NCBI RefSeq assembly: GCF_002878395.1
Contig: NC_061118.1
Span: 1,046,968-1,110,967 of the forward strand
From: Capsicum annuum
Lineage: Eukaryota; Streptophyta; Magnoliopsida; Solanales; Solanaceae
Direction of reading: 5' to 3'
Length of the DNA stretch: 64,000 nucleotides
A program made the position numbers and the translations under genes. Below are positions 46,001 through 60,398 of this stretch, one piece after another (within the stretch, counting starts at the first letter, position 1; every line of letters begins with the position of its first letter). The notes under the pieces were generated by a model that was not told the origin of the DNA, did no database searches, and worked only from the letters and a program-made list of their open reading frames with translations.

Positions 46001-49000
46001 GTTGAGAATCATCCCTGTGTGGTCCGTTTAATTTTTCGTGGCCATTCGGGTGGATAAACAAGAGAAACGGTGCGAATGAGGCATTTTTGGGAAAAATTGG
46101 AGTGCTATAGCCCATGATTTTGGTGGTTGGCGCGGGATTCGGGCGTGCTATGGGATAAAAATCAACTAGGACGTGCCATGGAGGTTGGGGATCGTCCCAG
46201 TGTTGTTCGTTTAAATGTTTGTGGCTATTTGGGTGGTCAAACAGGCAAAATGATGTGAATGGGGCATTTTCGAACCAAATTAGTGTGTTATAGCCCACGA
46301 TTTCGTGGGTGGGCCCAGGGTTCGGGGGTGCTGTTGTTCGAAAATTAACTGAGGCATGACAGGGAGGTTGGCGATCGTTCTTGTGTGGACCATTTAGTTT
46401 TTTTTGTCTACTTGGATGGACAAACGGGTGAAACAGCACGAATGGGGCATTTCAGGCTAACCTTGTGTTCAATAGCTTACGGTTTTGGGGGTGGGCCCAG
46501 GCTTCGGGCATGCAGTGGGCAAAAAATTTATTGGGGCGTGCCATGGAGGTTGGAGACGTCATAGTATGGTTCTTTTAATTTTTCCTGTCCATTTGGGTGG
46601 ACAGACGGTCAAAACAATGCAAACGGAGCATTTTCGGGCTAAACCGGTGTGATATAGCCCACGGTTTTGGGGGTGGGCCCAAGTTCCAGGCATGCTGTTT
46701 GCCTAAAATCGACCAGGACATTCCTGGGAGGTGGGGGATCATCCCAATATGGTCTGTTTAATTTTTCATGGCCATTTGGGTGGACAAACGGGTGAATCGG
46801 CGCGAACGGGGCATGTTTAGGACAAATTGGTGTGCTATAGCCCACGGTTTCGGGGATACGCCCGGGGTCTAGGCGTGCTATGTCCAAAAAATTATTCGGG
46901 GCATGCCAGGGAGGTTGGGATCATCCCAGTATGGTTCGTTTAATTTTCCGTGGCCATTTGGGTCGACAAACGGGTAAAACGGCGTGAACGGGGCATTTTG
47001 AGGGAAAATAGGTGTACTATAGCCCACGGTTTTGGGGGTGGGCCTGGGGTCCGAGCATACTATGGGTCAAAAATCAATCGGGGCATTCCAGGAAGGTTGG
47101 GGATCATCCCAGTGTGGTCCGTTTAATTTTTCGTGGCCATTTGTGTGGACAAACGGGCAAACCGATGTGAACGGGGCATTTTCGGGCAAATTGGTGTACT
47201 ATAGCCCACAGTTACGAGGGTGGGCCTGGGGTCTGGGCATGCTGTGGACTGAAAATTGCTCGGGGCATGCCAAGGAGGTTGGAAATCATACCAATGTGGT
47301 CCGTTTAATTTTTTATGACCATTTGGACGGACAAATCGGTGAAACGGCGCGGACAGGGCATTTTCGGGTTAAATCGGTGTGCTATAGCCCACGATTTTAG
47401 GGGTAGGCGTAGGTCCAAGAATGTTGTATGTTGAAAATTGACCGGGACATGGCAGGGAGGTTGGGGATCATCCCAGTGTGGCCCGTTTAATTTTTTGTGG
47501 CCATTTGGGAGGATAAACGGGCGAAACGGCGTGAATGGGGCATTTTCGGGCAAAATCGGTGTGCTATAGCCGACGATTTTGGGGGTGGGCCTGGGGTCTA
47601 GGCGTGGTATGGGCTAAAAATCGACCAGGGCTTTCCAGGGAGGTTGGGGATCATCCTAGTGTGGTTCGTTTAATTTTTTCTGGCCATTGGGGTGGACAAT
47701 CAGGTGAAATGGCGCAAATGGGGCATTATCGGGCCAAATTGGTGTATTATAGCCTACGATGTTCAGGGTGGGCCTATGGTTTAGGCGTGATGTAGGCCAA
47801 AAATCGATCGGGCCATGGAAGGGAGGTTCAGGATCGTCCCAGTGTAGTTCGTTTAATTTTTTGTGGCCATTTGGGTGGATAAACGGGCAAAATTGCGCGA
47901 ATGGGGTATTTTTGGGCTAAAACGGTGGGCTATAGACCAAGTTTTTGGGGATCATCCCAGTGTGGTCCGTTTAATTTTTCGTGTCCATTTGTGTGGACAA
48001 ACGGGCAAAACGGCGTGAATAGTGCATTTTGGCACAAATTGGTGTGCTATAGCCCATGGTAACGGGGATGGGCCCGGGATCCAGGCGTATTGTGGGCTAA
48101 AAATCAATAGGGGCATGCCAGGGAGGTTGGCAATCATCCCTGTATAGTCTGTTAAATTTTTAGTGACAGTTTTAGGTGGACAAACGGGCAAAACGGCGCG
48201 AACAGGGTATTTTTAGGCTAATTCAGTGTGCTATAGCCCACGGTTTCAGGGGTGGGCCCAGGTTCCGGGCGTGCTGTGGGTCAAAAATTGACTGGGGCAT
48301 GCTATGGCAGTTGTGGATCGTCCCAGTGAGGTCCGTTTAATTTTTTGACCATTAGGGTGGACAAACGGGCAAAACGATGCGAACGAGGCATTTTCGTGCG
48401 AAATTAGTGTGCTATAGCCCACGGTACGGGCATGTTGTGGGCTGAAAATAAACTAGGGCATTCCAGGCAGGTTGTGGATCATCCCAGTATGGTCCATTTA
48501 ATTTTTTTTGCGGCTATTTGGGTGGACAAACGGGCAAAATGGCGCGAACGGGGCATTATTGGGCTAAATCGGTGTGCTATAGCCCACAGTTTTGGAGGTG
48601 GGCTCGGGGTCCAGGCATGTTGTGGGATAAAATTTGGTTTTGGCATGCCATGGAGGTTGGGGATCATCCCAGTGTGGTCCATTTAATTTTTTGTAGCCAT
48701 TTAGGAGGACAAATAGGCGAAACAGCGTGAACCGGGAGTTTTCAGGCCAAATCAGTGAGCAATAGCCTATGTTTTCGGGGATGGACCCAGGGTCTGATCG
48801 TGCTGTGTGTTGAAAATCGATTGAGGCATGCCAGGGAGGTTAGGCATAGCCCCAGTGTGGTCCATTTATTTTCGTGGCCACTAGGTGGACCAATGGGAGA
48901 AACGAGGCGAACGGGGTATTTTAAGCCCAAATCGTGTGTTATAGACCATGGTTTCAGGGGTGGGCTCGAGGTTCAGCCGTGTTGTAAGCCAAAAATTAAT

Positions 49001-52000
49001 CGGAGCATGCCATAGAGGTTGGGGATCATCCCATTGTGGTCTATTTAATTTTTCGTGGCTATTTGGGAGGACAAATAGGCAAAACAATGCGAACGGGGCA
49101 TTTTCGAGCCAAATTGGTGTGCAATAGCCTACGGTTACGGGGGTTGGCCCAGGGTCTGGGTGTGTTGTGGGCTAAAATTTGATCAGGGCGTACTAGGGAG
49201 GTTGGGAATCATCCCTGTGTGGTTCGTTTAATTTTTCGTGACCATTTGGGTAGACAAACGGGTGAAACAGCGTGAACAAGGCATTTTCGTGCTAAATTGG
49301 TGTGCTATAGCCCATGGTTTTGGGGGTGGGCCTGGGGGCCGAGCGTGCTGTGGGTTGAAAATCGATTGGGACGTGCCATGGATCTTGGGGATCATCTCAG
49401 TATGGTCCGTTTTATTTTTCTTGGCCATTTGGGTGGACAAACGGAAGAAACAATTCGAACGGGGCATTTTTGGGCCAAATTAGTGTGCTATATATCCCAC
49501 AGTTTCGGGGGTGGGCCCGAGGTCCGGGCATACAGTATACCAAAAATCAACTAAGACATGCCAGGGAGGTTGTGGATCATCCCAGTATGGTCTATTTAAT
49601 TTTTCCTGGCCATTTGGGCAGACAAACAGGCAAAAACGATGCGAACGGGGCATTTTCGATCCAAATCATCATGCTATAGTCCACGGTTTTATGGGCGTGC
49701 CCTGCGTTCGGGCGTGCCATTTGCTGAAAATTGAGTAGGGCGTTCAAAGGAGTTGAGGGATCATCCCAGGGTCGTCGTTTTAATTTTTTGTGGCGATTTG
49801 GGTGGATAAACGGGTGAAACAGCACATATGAGGCATTTTCGATCCAAATAGGTGTGCTATAGCCTATGGTTTTGAGGGTGGGCCCAGGCTTCGAGAGTGT
49901 TGTGGGTCGAAAATTAACTGAGGCATGCCAGGGAGGTTGGAGATCGTCCTAGTGTGGTCCGTTTAATTTTTTGTGGCTATTTAGGTGGACAGACGGGTGA
50001 AACGATGCGAATTGGGCATTTTTGGGCTAAATCGATATGCTACAGACTGCAGGTTCGGGGGTGGGCCCAGGGTCCGGGCGTGCTGTTTGTCGAAAATCGA
50101 CCACGAGGTGCCAGGTAGGTTGGGGATCAATCCAATGTGGTATGTTTAATTTTTTGTGGCCATTTTGGGTGGACAAATGGACGAAACGGCATGAACGGGA
50201 CATTTTTAGGATAAATCGGTGTGATATTGCCCACGGTTTCGGGGGTGAGCCCGGGGTATAAGCGTGTTGTGGGACAAAAATCATCCGAAGTGCGCCAGGG
50301 AGGTTGGGGATCATCCTAGTGTGGTCCGTTTAATTTTTCGTGTCCATTTGGGTGGACAAACAAGCGAAACAACGTGAACGGAGCATTTTTAGAGAAAATA
50401 GTTGTGCTATAGCCCACGGTTTTGGGGGTGAGCCTGGGGTCCGGGTGTGCTATGGGTCAAAAATTGATCGGGGCGTGACAGGGAGGTTTGGGATTGTATT
50501 AGTGAGGTCCGTTTAATTTTTTGTGGCCATTTGTGTGGACAAACGGGTGAAACGGCACGAACGGGGAGTTTTCGGGCCAAATCGATGTGCTATAGCCCAC
50601 GGTTATAGGGTGGGCCCAGGGTTGGGCGTGCTATTGGCTGAAAATTGTTTGGGGCATACCAGGGAGGTTGAGAATATTCCCTGTGTGGTCCGTTATAATT
50701 TTTGTGACAGTTTTGGATGGACATACGGCCGAAACCGCACAAACAAGGCATTTTCTGTCTAAATCAGTGTTCGATAGCCCACGATTTCAGGGGTGGGCCC
50801 AGGGTCCGGGCGTGCTGTGGGTCAAAAATTGACTGGGGCATGCTATGGAGGTTGGGATCATCCCAGTATAGTCCATTTAATTTTTCGTGTCCATTTGGGT
50901 GGACAAACGGGCAAAATGATGCAAACAGGGCATTTTCGAGAGAAATTAATGTGCTATAGCCCAAGGTTTTGGGGGTGGGCCTGGGGTCCAAGCATGTTGT
51001 GGGCCGAAAATCAGCTGGGGCGTGCCAGGGAGGTTGTGGATCATCCCAGTGTGGTCCTTTTACTTTTTTGTGGCCATTTGGGTGGACAAATGGGCGAAAA
51101 GGTGTGAGCAGGGCATTATCTGGCCAAATAGGTGTGCTATAGACCATGGTTTTGGGGGTGGGCCCAGGTTTCGGACGTACTATGGGCCAACAGTTGACTT
51201 GGGCATGGCATGGAAGTTGGAGATTATCCCAGTGTGGTCCATTTAAATTTTCGTGGCTATTTGGGTGAACAAAAAGGTAAAACAGTGCAGATAGGGCATT
51301 TTCAAGACAAATTGGTGAGCAATAGCCCACGGTTGTAGGGGTGGGCCCGGGGTCCAGCGTGCTGTGGGCCAAAACTCAACCGGGGCGTGTCAACGAGGTT
51401 GGGGATCATCCCAGTATGGTCCGTTTAATTTTTTATGGATATTTGAATGGACAAACGGGCAAAATAGCACGAACGTGGTATTTTCAAGATAAATCAATGC
51501 GCTACAGCCCACGGTTTCGGGGTTGGACCCGAGGTCCGAGCGTGCTGTGGGCCAAAAATCGATTGGGGCATGCAAGTGATATTGGGGATCATCACTGTGT
51601 AGTCCGTTTAATTTTTTGTGGCCATTTTGGTGGACAAACAGGTGAAACGGTATGAATAGGTGTTATCGAGCCTAATCGGTCTGCTATAGCCTACGGTTTT
51701 GGGGGTGGGCCCCGGGTCCGAGTGTGCTGTATGCCAAAAATCGACCGGGGCATGCCAGGGAGGCTGGGGATCATCCTAGTGTGGTCCATTTAATTTTTCG
51801 TGGCCATTTGGGTGGATAAACTGGCAAAACAATGCGAATGGGGCATTTTCGAACTAAATCGGTGAGCTATAGCACACTGTTTTGGGGGTGGGCTCGGGTT
51901 CCATTATTTTTGGGGGCAAAATATTGATTGGGGCGTGCCAGAGAGATTGGGGATCGTCCTAGTGTGGTTCGTATAATTTTTCTTGGCCATTTGGGTGGAC

Positions 52001-53689
52001 AAATAGGTGAAATGGCACGAACAGGCGTTTTTAGGCCAAATCGATGAGCTATAGCCCACAGTTTTAGGGGTTGGCCCGGGGTTCGGGCGTGCTATTCACA
52101 AAAAATTGACTAGGGTAAGCCAGAGAGGTTGGGGATCATCCCAGTATGGTCCATTTAATTTTTCGTGGCCATTTTGATAGACAAACGTGCGTAACTACAC
52201 AAATGGGGCATTTTTTTGCCAAATCGGTGTGCAATAACCCATGGTTTTAGTGGTGGCCCCGGGGTTTGGGCATGCTGTGGGCCAAAAATAGGACCTGGGC
52301 ATGCCAGGGAGGTTGTGGATCATCTCAGTATGGTCCGTTTAATTTTTCGTGGCTATTTTGGTGGATAAACAGGTGTAACGGCGCTAACGGGGCATTTTCT
52401 GGGCAAATCGGTGTGCAATAGCCCACGGTTTTGGGGGTGGGATCGGAGTCCGGGCGTGCTGTTTGTCGATAATTAACCAGGGCATGCCTTGGAGGTTGAG
52501 GATCATCCCAGTGTAGTTCGTTTAATTTGTCATGGCTATATAGGTGGACATACAAGCGAAACGGCGCGAACGGGGTATTTTCATGCTAAATCGGTGTGCT
52601 ATATCCCTCAGTTTCAGGGGTGGGCCCAGGGTCCGGGAGTATTGTGGACCAAAAATTGACCGAATCATGTTAGGAATATTAGGGATTGTCCCAGTATAGT
52701 CCGTTTAATTTTTCGTGGCCATTTGAGTGGACAAACGGGTGAAACGGTGCGAATCGGGCATTTTCAGGCTAAATCGGTATGTTATAAGCCCACGATTTTA
52801 GGGGTGGGCCCGAGGTCCGGGCGTGCTGAATGCTAAAAATTGACCGGGGTATGCCAGGGGGGTTGGGGATCATCCTAGTGTGGTCCATTTATTTTTTGTG
52901 GCCATTTGGATGGACAAATAGGCAAAACAGCAAAAACGGGGCATTTTTGGGCTAAATTAGTGTGACATAACTCACGGTTTCGGGGGTGGGCCTGGGGTCC
53001 GAGCCTGTTGCTGGTCGAAAATCAATCAACTCATTCGAGGGAGGTTGGCGATCTTCGCAGTATGGTCCATTTAATTTTTCATGGCCATTTGGGTGGACAA
53101 ACGGGTGAAACAGTGCAAATGGGGCTTTTTCGGGCCAAATTAGTGTGCCATAGCCCACGATTTTGGGGGTAGGCCCGATGTCCGGGCGTGCTGTGGGTCG
53201 AAAATTGATCGACGCTTGCCAGGAAGGTTGGGGATCATCCCAGTGTGGTTCATTTAATTTTTTGTGGCCATTTGTGTGGACAAACGGGTGAAACGGTGTG
53301 AACGGGGCATTTTCAGGGCAAATAAGTGTGCTATAGCCTATGGTTTTGGGGGTGAGGCCGCGATCCGGGCATGGTGTGGGTAAAAAATCGAACGAGGCAT
53401 GCAAGGGAGGTTCAGGTTCATCGCTATGTGGTCTGTTTAATTTTTTGTGGCATTTTAGGTGGACAAACGGGCAAAATGGAGCGAATGGGGTATTTTTGGG
53501 CAAAATTGGTGAGCTATAGCCCACGGTTATGGGGCTAGGCTTGGGTTCCAGGCGTGAAATGGGTCGAAAATCGACCGACGCATGCCAGGGAGGTTGGGAA
53601 TCATCCCAGTGTGGACCATTTAATTTTTTGTGGGCATTTTGGTGGACAAACAGGTGAAAAAGTGGGAACGGAGAATTTTCGGGCCAAAT

Positions 53690-56600
53690 CGTTGTGCTAT
53701 AGCCTACGGTTTTAGGGTGGGCCCAGGGTATAGGCGTACTGTGGGCCACAATCAAATGAGGCATACCAGGGAGGTTGAAAATCATCCTAGTGTGGTCCAT
53801 TTTATTTTTTGTGACCATTTGGGTGTAGAAACGGGCGAAACAATGTGAACGGGGCATTTTCGGGCCAAATCAGAGTGCTATAGCACACGGTTTCGGGGGT
53901 GGGCCTGGAGTTCGGCGTGCTTTTTCCCTAAAATTGACTAAAGCGTGCCAGGGAGGTTTGGGATCATCCCAATATATTCTATTTAATTTTTTGTGGCCAT
54001 TTGGGTAGACAAACGGGTGAAATGGTGTGAACGGGGCATTTTTGGGATAAATTGGTTTGCTATAGCCTACAGTTTCGATGATGGGCCCAGGGTCTGGGCG
54101 TACTGTGGGACAAAAATTATTTGGGGCATGCTAGGAAGGTTGGGGATCGTCCCAGTGTGGTCCATTTAATTTTTCGTTGCCATTTGGGTGGACTAACTGG
54201 CGAAATGGGCGAAACGGGGTGTTTTCAGGCATATAGGTATGCTATAGCCCACGGTTTTGGGGATGGGCCCGGGGTTCGAGCGTGCTGTGGGTCTAAAATC
54301 GATCGGGCCATGCTAGGAAGGTTGGGGATCATCCTAGTGCGGTCCATTTAATTTTTTGTGGCCATTTGTGTGGATAAATAGGCGAACCGACGTGAACAGG
54401 GCATTTTCGGGCCAAATCGGTGTGCTATAGCCCATGGTTAAGGGGGTAGGCCCATGGTCCGGGTGTGCTGTGGGCCAAAAATTGATCGGGGCATGCTAGG
54501 TAGGTTGGGAATCATCCTTGTGCAGTCTCCTTAATTTTTCATGACCATTAGGAGGGACAAACGGGTGAAACGGCGCGACCAGGGTATTTTCGGCCAAAAT
54601 CGGTGTGCTATAGGCCACGATTTTAGGGTGGGCCCGAGTGTCGATCAGGATGTGGGACAAAAATAGACTGGGGTATGCTATGGAGGTTGGGTGGACAAAC
54701 AGGCAAAATGGTGCAAATAGGATATTTTTGGGCCAAATTGGTGTGCAATAGCACCCAGTTTTAGGGGTGGGACCACGGTCCGAGCATGCTGTGGGCCAAA
54801 AATCAACTGGAGCATGCCAGGGAGGTTTGGGATCATCCCAGTATGGTCTATTTAATTTTTTGTGGCCATTTGGGTGGACAAACGGGCGAAACGGAACGAA
54901 TGGGGCATTTTCGAGCAAAATCGTGTGCTATAGCCCATGATTTTGGGGGTGATCCTAGGGTTTGGGTGTGTTGTGTGCCAAAAATTGACCGAGGCATGCC
55001 AAGGGGGTTGAGGATCATCCCAGTGTGTTCTGTTTAATTTTTGAGGCCATTTAGGTGGACAAACGGGCGAAACGGCATGATGGGGCATTTTTGGGCCAAA
55101 TCGGTGTGCTATAGCCCACGATTTTGGGGGTGGGCTCAAGATTCGGGCATGCAGTGGGCTAAAAATCGATCGAGCTATGCCAGGGAGGTTGGGGATCATC
55201 CCAATGTGGTCCGTTTAATTTTTTATGGCCATTTGGATGGACAAACGGGGGAAACGGTATGAATGGGGCATTTTCAGGCAAAATCGATGTGCTATAGCCC
55301 ACAGTTTAGGGGGTGAGCCCGGGATCCGGGCATGCTATGGGCTGAAAATCAATTGGGCATGCCAGGGAGGTTGTGGATCATCCCAGTGTGGTCCATTTAA
55401 TATTTCGTGGCCATTTAGGTAGACAAACGGGCGAAACGGCATAAACGGGGCATTTTTGAGCCAAATCGGTCTGCAATTGCCTACGGTTTTGGGTGTGGGA
55501 TCGGGGTTCGAACGTGCTGTGGGCTAAAAATTGACTGGGGCGTGCCATAGAGGTTAGGAATCGTCTCAGTGTGGTCCATATAATTTTTTGTGACCATTTG
55601 GGAGGATAAATGGGCAAAATGAAAAGAATGAGGTATTTTCAAGGCAAATAAGTGTGTTATAGCTCACTGTTTCGAGGGTGGGCTCGGGGTACGGGAGATA
55701 TGTGGGTCAAAAATTGATCGTGACATGCCAGGGAGGTTGGGGATCATCCAAATATGGTCCATTTAATTTTTCGTGGCCATTTGTGAGGACAAACATGTGG
55801 AATAGTATGAACGGGGCATTTTTGGGCCAAATCAGTGTGCTATAGCCCACGGTTATAGGGGTGGGCCCGAGATCTGAGCGTGTTGTGTGCTGAAAATTGA
55901 CCGAGGCATACCAGGGAGGTTGGCAATCATCCCTGTGTGGTTTGTTTAATTTTTCATGACCATTTGGATGCACAAACGAGTGAAACGGCATGGACAGGGC
56001 ATTTTCGGGCTAAATTATTGTGCTATAGCCCATGGTTTTGGGTTCGGCTAGGGTTTAGGTATGTTGTAGGCCTACTATCGACTGGGGCATGCCATGGAGG
56101 TTGGGGATCATCCTAGTGTGGTCCATTTAATTTTTTGTGGCCGTTTGGGTGATCAAACGGGAAAAATGATGCAAACAAGGCATTTTTTGGCCAAATTAGT
56201 GTGCTATAGCCCACGGTTTTGGGAGGTAGACCCAGTGTCCGAGCATACTGTGGGCCGAAAATCAACTGGGGCATGCCAGGGAGGCTGTGGATCATTCCAG
56301 TATGGTCTATTTAATTTTTTGTGGCTATTTGGGTAGACAAACAGGCGACACAGCGCGAACGTTACATTTTTGGGCCAAATTGGTGTGCTATAGCCCTCGA
56401 TTTTGGGGTGGGCTCGGGATCCGGGTGTGCTTTTGGCTAAAAATTGACTGGGGCATACCATGGAGGTAAGGGATCATCCTAGTATGGTCCGTTAAATTTT
56501 TTGTGGCCATTTGGGTGGACAAACGGGCGAAATAGTGTGAATGGGGCATTTTCGAGCTAAATCGGTGAGATATAGCCCACGGTTTTGGGGATGGACCCAG

Positions 56601-59600
56601 TGTGTGGGCGTGCTACTTGCCGAAAATTGACCAGAGCATTCTAGGGAGGTTGGGGATCATCCCAATATGGTCCGTTTAATTTTTTGTGGCCATTTGGGTG
56701 GACAAATGGGTGAAACAACACAAATGGGGTATTTTTTAGCCAAATCGGCGTGCTAGAGCCCACGGTTTTGGGGGTGGGCCTGGCGTCCAGGCATTCTGTG
56801 GGCCTAAAATCGATCAAGGCATGCCAGGGAGGTTGGGAATCGTCCCAGTATGGTCCGTTTAATTTTTCATGGCTATTTGGGTGGACAAACGGGTGTAATG
56901 ATGCGAACGCAGCATTTTTAGGCCGAATCGATGTGCAATAGCTCACAGTTTCAGCGGTCGGCCCAAGGTCCAAGCATGCTGTGGCCCAAAAATTGATGGA
57001 GGCGTGCCAGGGAAGTTGGGGATCATCCCAGTGTGGTTCGTTTAATTTTTTATGTCCATTTGGGTGGACAAACGGGCAAAACGATGCTAACGAAGTATTT
57101 TTGGGCCAAATCGGTGTTCTATAACCGATGGTTATGAGGGTGGGCCTTGATTTGCTGTAGGCCAAAAATTTTATCGGGGCATGCCAGGGTGGTTCGGAAT
57201 CATCCTTGTGTGGTCCGTTTAATTTTTCGTGGCTATTTGGGTGGATAAACGAGTGAAACGGTCCAAACAGGGCATATTTGGGGAAAATTGATGTGCTATA
57301 GCCCACGGTTTCATGGGTGGGCCCGATGTCCGAGCGTACTGTGGGCTGAAAATTGACTAAGGCGTGTCATAGATGTTTTGGATCATCCCTGTATGGTCTA
57401 TTTAATTTTTTGTCGCTATTTGGGTGGTCAAACAAGCTAAACGGTGTGAATGGGGCATTTTCGGGCCAAATTGGTGTGCTATAGCCCACGGTTTTGTGGG
57501 TAGGCCCAGGGTTCAGGTGTGCTGTGGGCCAAAATTAATTGGGGTGTGCTAGGGAGTTTGGGAACTGTCCCTGTATGGATCATTTATTTTTTCATGGCTA
57601 TTTGGGTTGACAAATGGGCGAAATAGCGCGAATGGGGCATTTTCAGGCTAAATCGATGTGCTATAGCCAACGGTTTTAGAGGTGGGCCTAGGGTCCGGTC
57701 GTGCTGTAGGCGAAAAATTAATTAGGGCGTGCCATGGAGGTTTGGGATCATCCCAGTGTGGTTCGTTTAATTTTTCGTGGCCATTTGGGGTGACAGACGG
57801 GCAAAACGATGCGAACGGGACATTTTTGGGCTAAATCGATGTACTATAGCCCACGGTTTTGGGGATGGGCCCAGGGTCCAGGCGTGCTGTTTGTCTAAAA
57901 TTGATCAGGGCGTGCCAGGGAGGTTGGGGATTGTCCTAGTATGGTCTGTTTAATTTTTCGTGGCTATTTAGGTGGACAAACGGGTGAAACAATGCTAACT
58001 AGGCATGTTCGGGACAAATTGGTGTGCGATAGGCCATGGTTTTGGGGGTGGGCTCGGGGTCGGAGCATGCAGTGGGTAAAAAATCATCCAGGGCGTGAGA
58101 AGGATTTTCAGCGTGAATGGGGCATTTTTAGGACAAATAGGTGTGCTATAGCCCACGATTTTGGAGGTTGGACCGGGGTTCGAGCGCGCTGTGGGTAAAA
58201 ACTTAATCGAGGCATGCCAGGGAGGTTGGGATTCGTCGTTGTATGGTCCGTTTATGTTTTTGGTGACCATTTGGATGGAAAAACTGGTAAAACGACGCAA
58301 AAAGTGCATTTTTGGGCTAAATCGGTGTGCTATAGCCCACGGTTTTGGGTGGGCTCGGGGTTCAAGCATTCTGTAGGTCAAAAATCAACTGGGGCGTGCT
58401 ATGGAGGTTGGGGATCTTCCTAGTGTTGTCCGTTTAATTTTTCATGGCTAGTTGCGTGGACAAACGGGCGAAACAATGTTAACGGGGTATTTTTAGGCTA
58501 AATTAGTGTGCTATAGCCCACGGTTTTAAGGGTTGGCCCGGGGTCCTGGTGTGCTGTGGGCCAAAAATTGATCGAGGCATGCCAGGGATATTGGGGATCG
58601 TCCCAATGTGGTCAGTTTAATTTTTTATGGTTATTTAGGTGGACAAATGGGCGAAGCAGTGCGAACAGGGCATTTTAATGCCAAATCGGAGAGTAATAGC
58701 CCATGGTTTTAAGGGTGGGCCTGGGGTCCGAGCGTCTTATGTGCTGAAAATTGACTGGGACATGGCAGGGAGGTTGGGAATCATCAAAGAGTGGTCCGTT
58801 TAATTTTTCGTGTTCATTTGGGTGGATAAACGAGCAAAACAGCGTGAATGGTTTATTTTTGGGCAAAATTGGTATTTTATAGCCCACGGTTTTGGGGGTG
58901 TACCCGGGGTTCGGGCGTGCTGTGGGCAAAAAATCGACTAGGGCATGCCATGGAGGTTGGAGATCGTCCCATTATGGTCCATTGAATTTTTCGTGGCCAT
59001 TTGGGAGGAAAAACTAGCGAAACGACGCGAATGGGGCATTTTCGGGCTAAATCGGTGAGCTATAGCCCACGGTTTAAGGGTAGGCTCGGGGTCCGGGCGT
59101 GTTGTGGGCCAAAAATTATCTGGGGTGTGCCAGGTAGGTTGGGGATAGTCCTAGTATGGTCCGATCAATTTTTTTTTGGCCATTGGGGTGGACAATCAGG
59201 TGAAACGGCGCGAATGGCTCGTTATCGGGCTAAATTGGTGTGCTTAGCCCACGGTTTCAGGGGTGGGCCTTTGGTCCGGGCGTACTGTGGGCCTAAAATC
59301 AACCGGGGCATGGAAGGAAAGTTGGGGATCATCCCAGTATGGTCCGGTTAATTTTTCATGGCCATTTGGATGGACAAACGAGCAAAACGGCGCAAACAGG
59401 GCATTTTCGGGCTTAAACGGTGGGCTATAGTCCATATTTTTTTGGGGGTGGCCCTAGGTTTCGGTTGTGCTGTGTGCCAAAAATTGACCAGGGCATGCCA
59501 AGTAGGTTGGAGATCATCCCGGTGTTGTCCGCTTAATTTTTTGTGGCCAATTGGGTGGACAAACGGGTGAAATGGCATGAATGGGGTATTTTTGAGCCAA

Positions 59601-59670
59601 ATCGGAGTACTATAGCCCATAGTTTTTGGGGTGGGTCTGGGCGCGCTGTGGGCCAAAAATTGACCGGGGC
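53690..59670 (+). repeat. Segmental duplicate C2 (paralogue of 40.6-46.0 kb)
   Basis: Second copy of the block above, recognised by the same ordered rare variants and indels. Its last part (from 58.96 kb) has itself been duplicated in tandem as an 8-monomer unit. Confidence 0.78.
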
Positions 59671-60398
59671 ATGCCAGGGAGGTTGGGGATCATCCCATTG
59701 TGGTTTGTTTAATTTCCCGTGGCTATTTGGGTGGACAAATGGGAAAAATTATGTAAACGGGGTATTTTTAAGCCAAATCGGTGTGCTATAGCCCACGGTT
59801 TTAGGGGTGGGTCCGAGCGTGCTGTGGGCCAAAAATCGATAGGGGTATGTCAAGGAGGTTGGTGATCGTCCCAGTATTATCCATTTAGTTTTTTGTGGCT
59901 ATTTGGTTGGACAAACGGGCGAAACGGTACGAATGGGACATTATCAAGCCAAATCAGTGACCTATAGCCCACGGTTTCAGAGGTGGGTCCGGCCGTGCTA
60001 TGGGGCAAAAATTGACTCGGGCAGGCCCAGGAGGTTGGGGATCATCCCAGTGTGGTCAATTTAATTTTTTGTGGCCATTTAGGTGGACAAACGGGCGAAA
60101 CGGTGCGAACGGGGCATTTTCGAGCAAAATCGGTGTGCTATAGCTCATGGTTTTGGAGGTGGGCCTGGGGGCCGACTGTGCTGTGGTCTAAAAATTGATC
60201 GGGGTGTACCAGGGAGGTTGGGGTTCATCCCGGTATGGTTCGTTTAATTTTTTATGGATATTTGGGTGAATAAATAGGTGAAACAATGTAAATGGAGCAT
60301 TTTTCGGGCAAAATCGATGTGTTATAGCTCACGGTTTTGGGGGTGGGCTTGGGGTTCGAGCATGTTGAGGGACGAAAATTGAATGAGGTGTTCCAAGG
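58960..60398 (+). repeat. 8-monomer higher-order unit, copy 1
   Basis: About 1.44 kb. The eight GATCATCCC-type positions (near 58970, 59140, 59326, 59508, 59687, 59862, 60039 and 60220) each have a partner about 1.44 kb downstream with the same private variants, such as TTTAATTTCCCGTGG, AGTCCATATTTTTT, GGGCGCGCTGTGGGCC and GGGGGCCGACTGTGCTGTGG. Confidence 0.85.
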
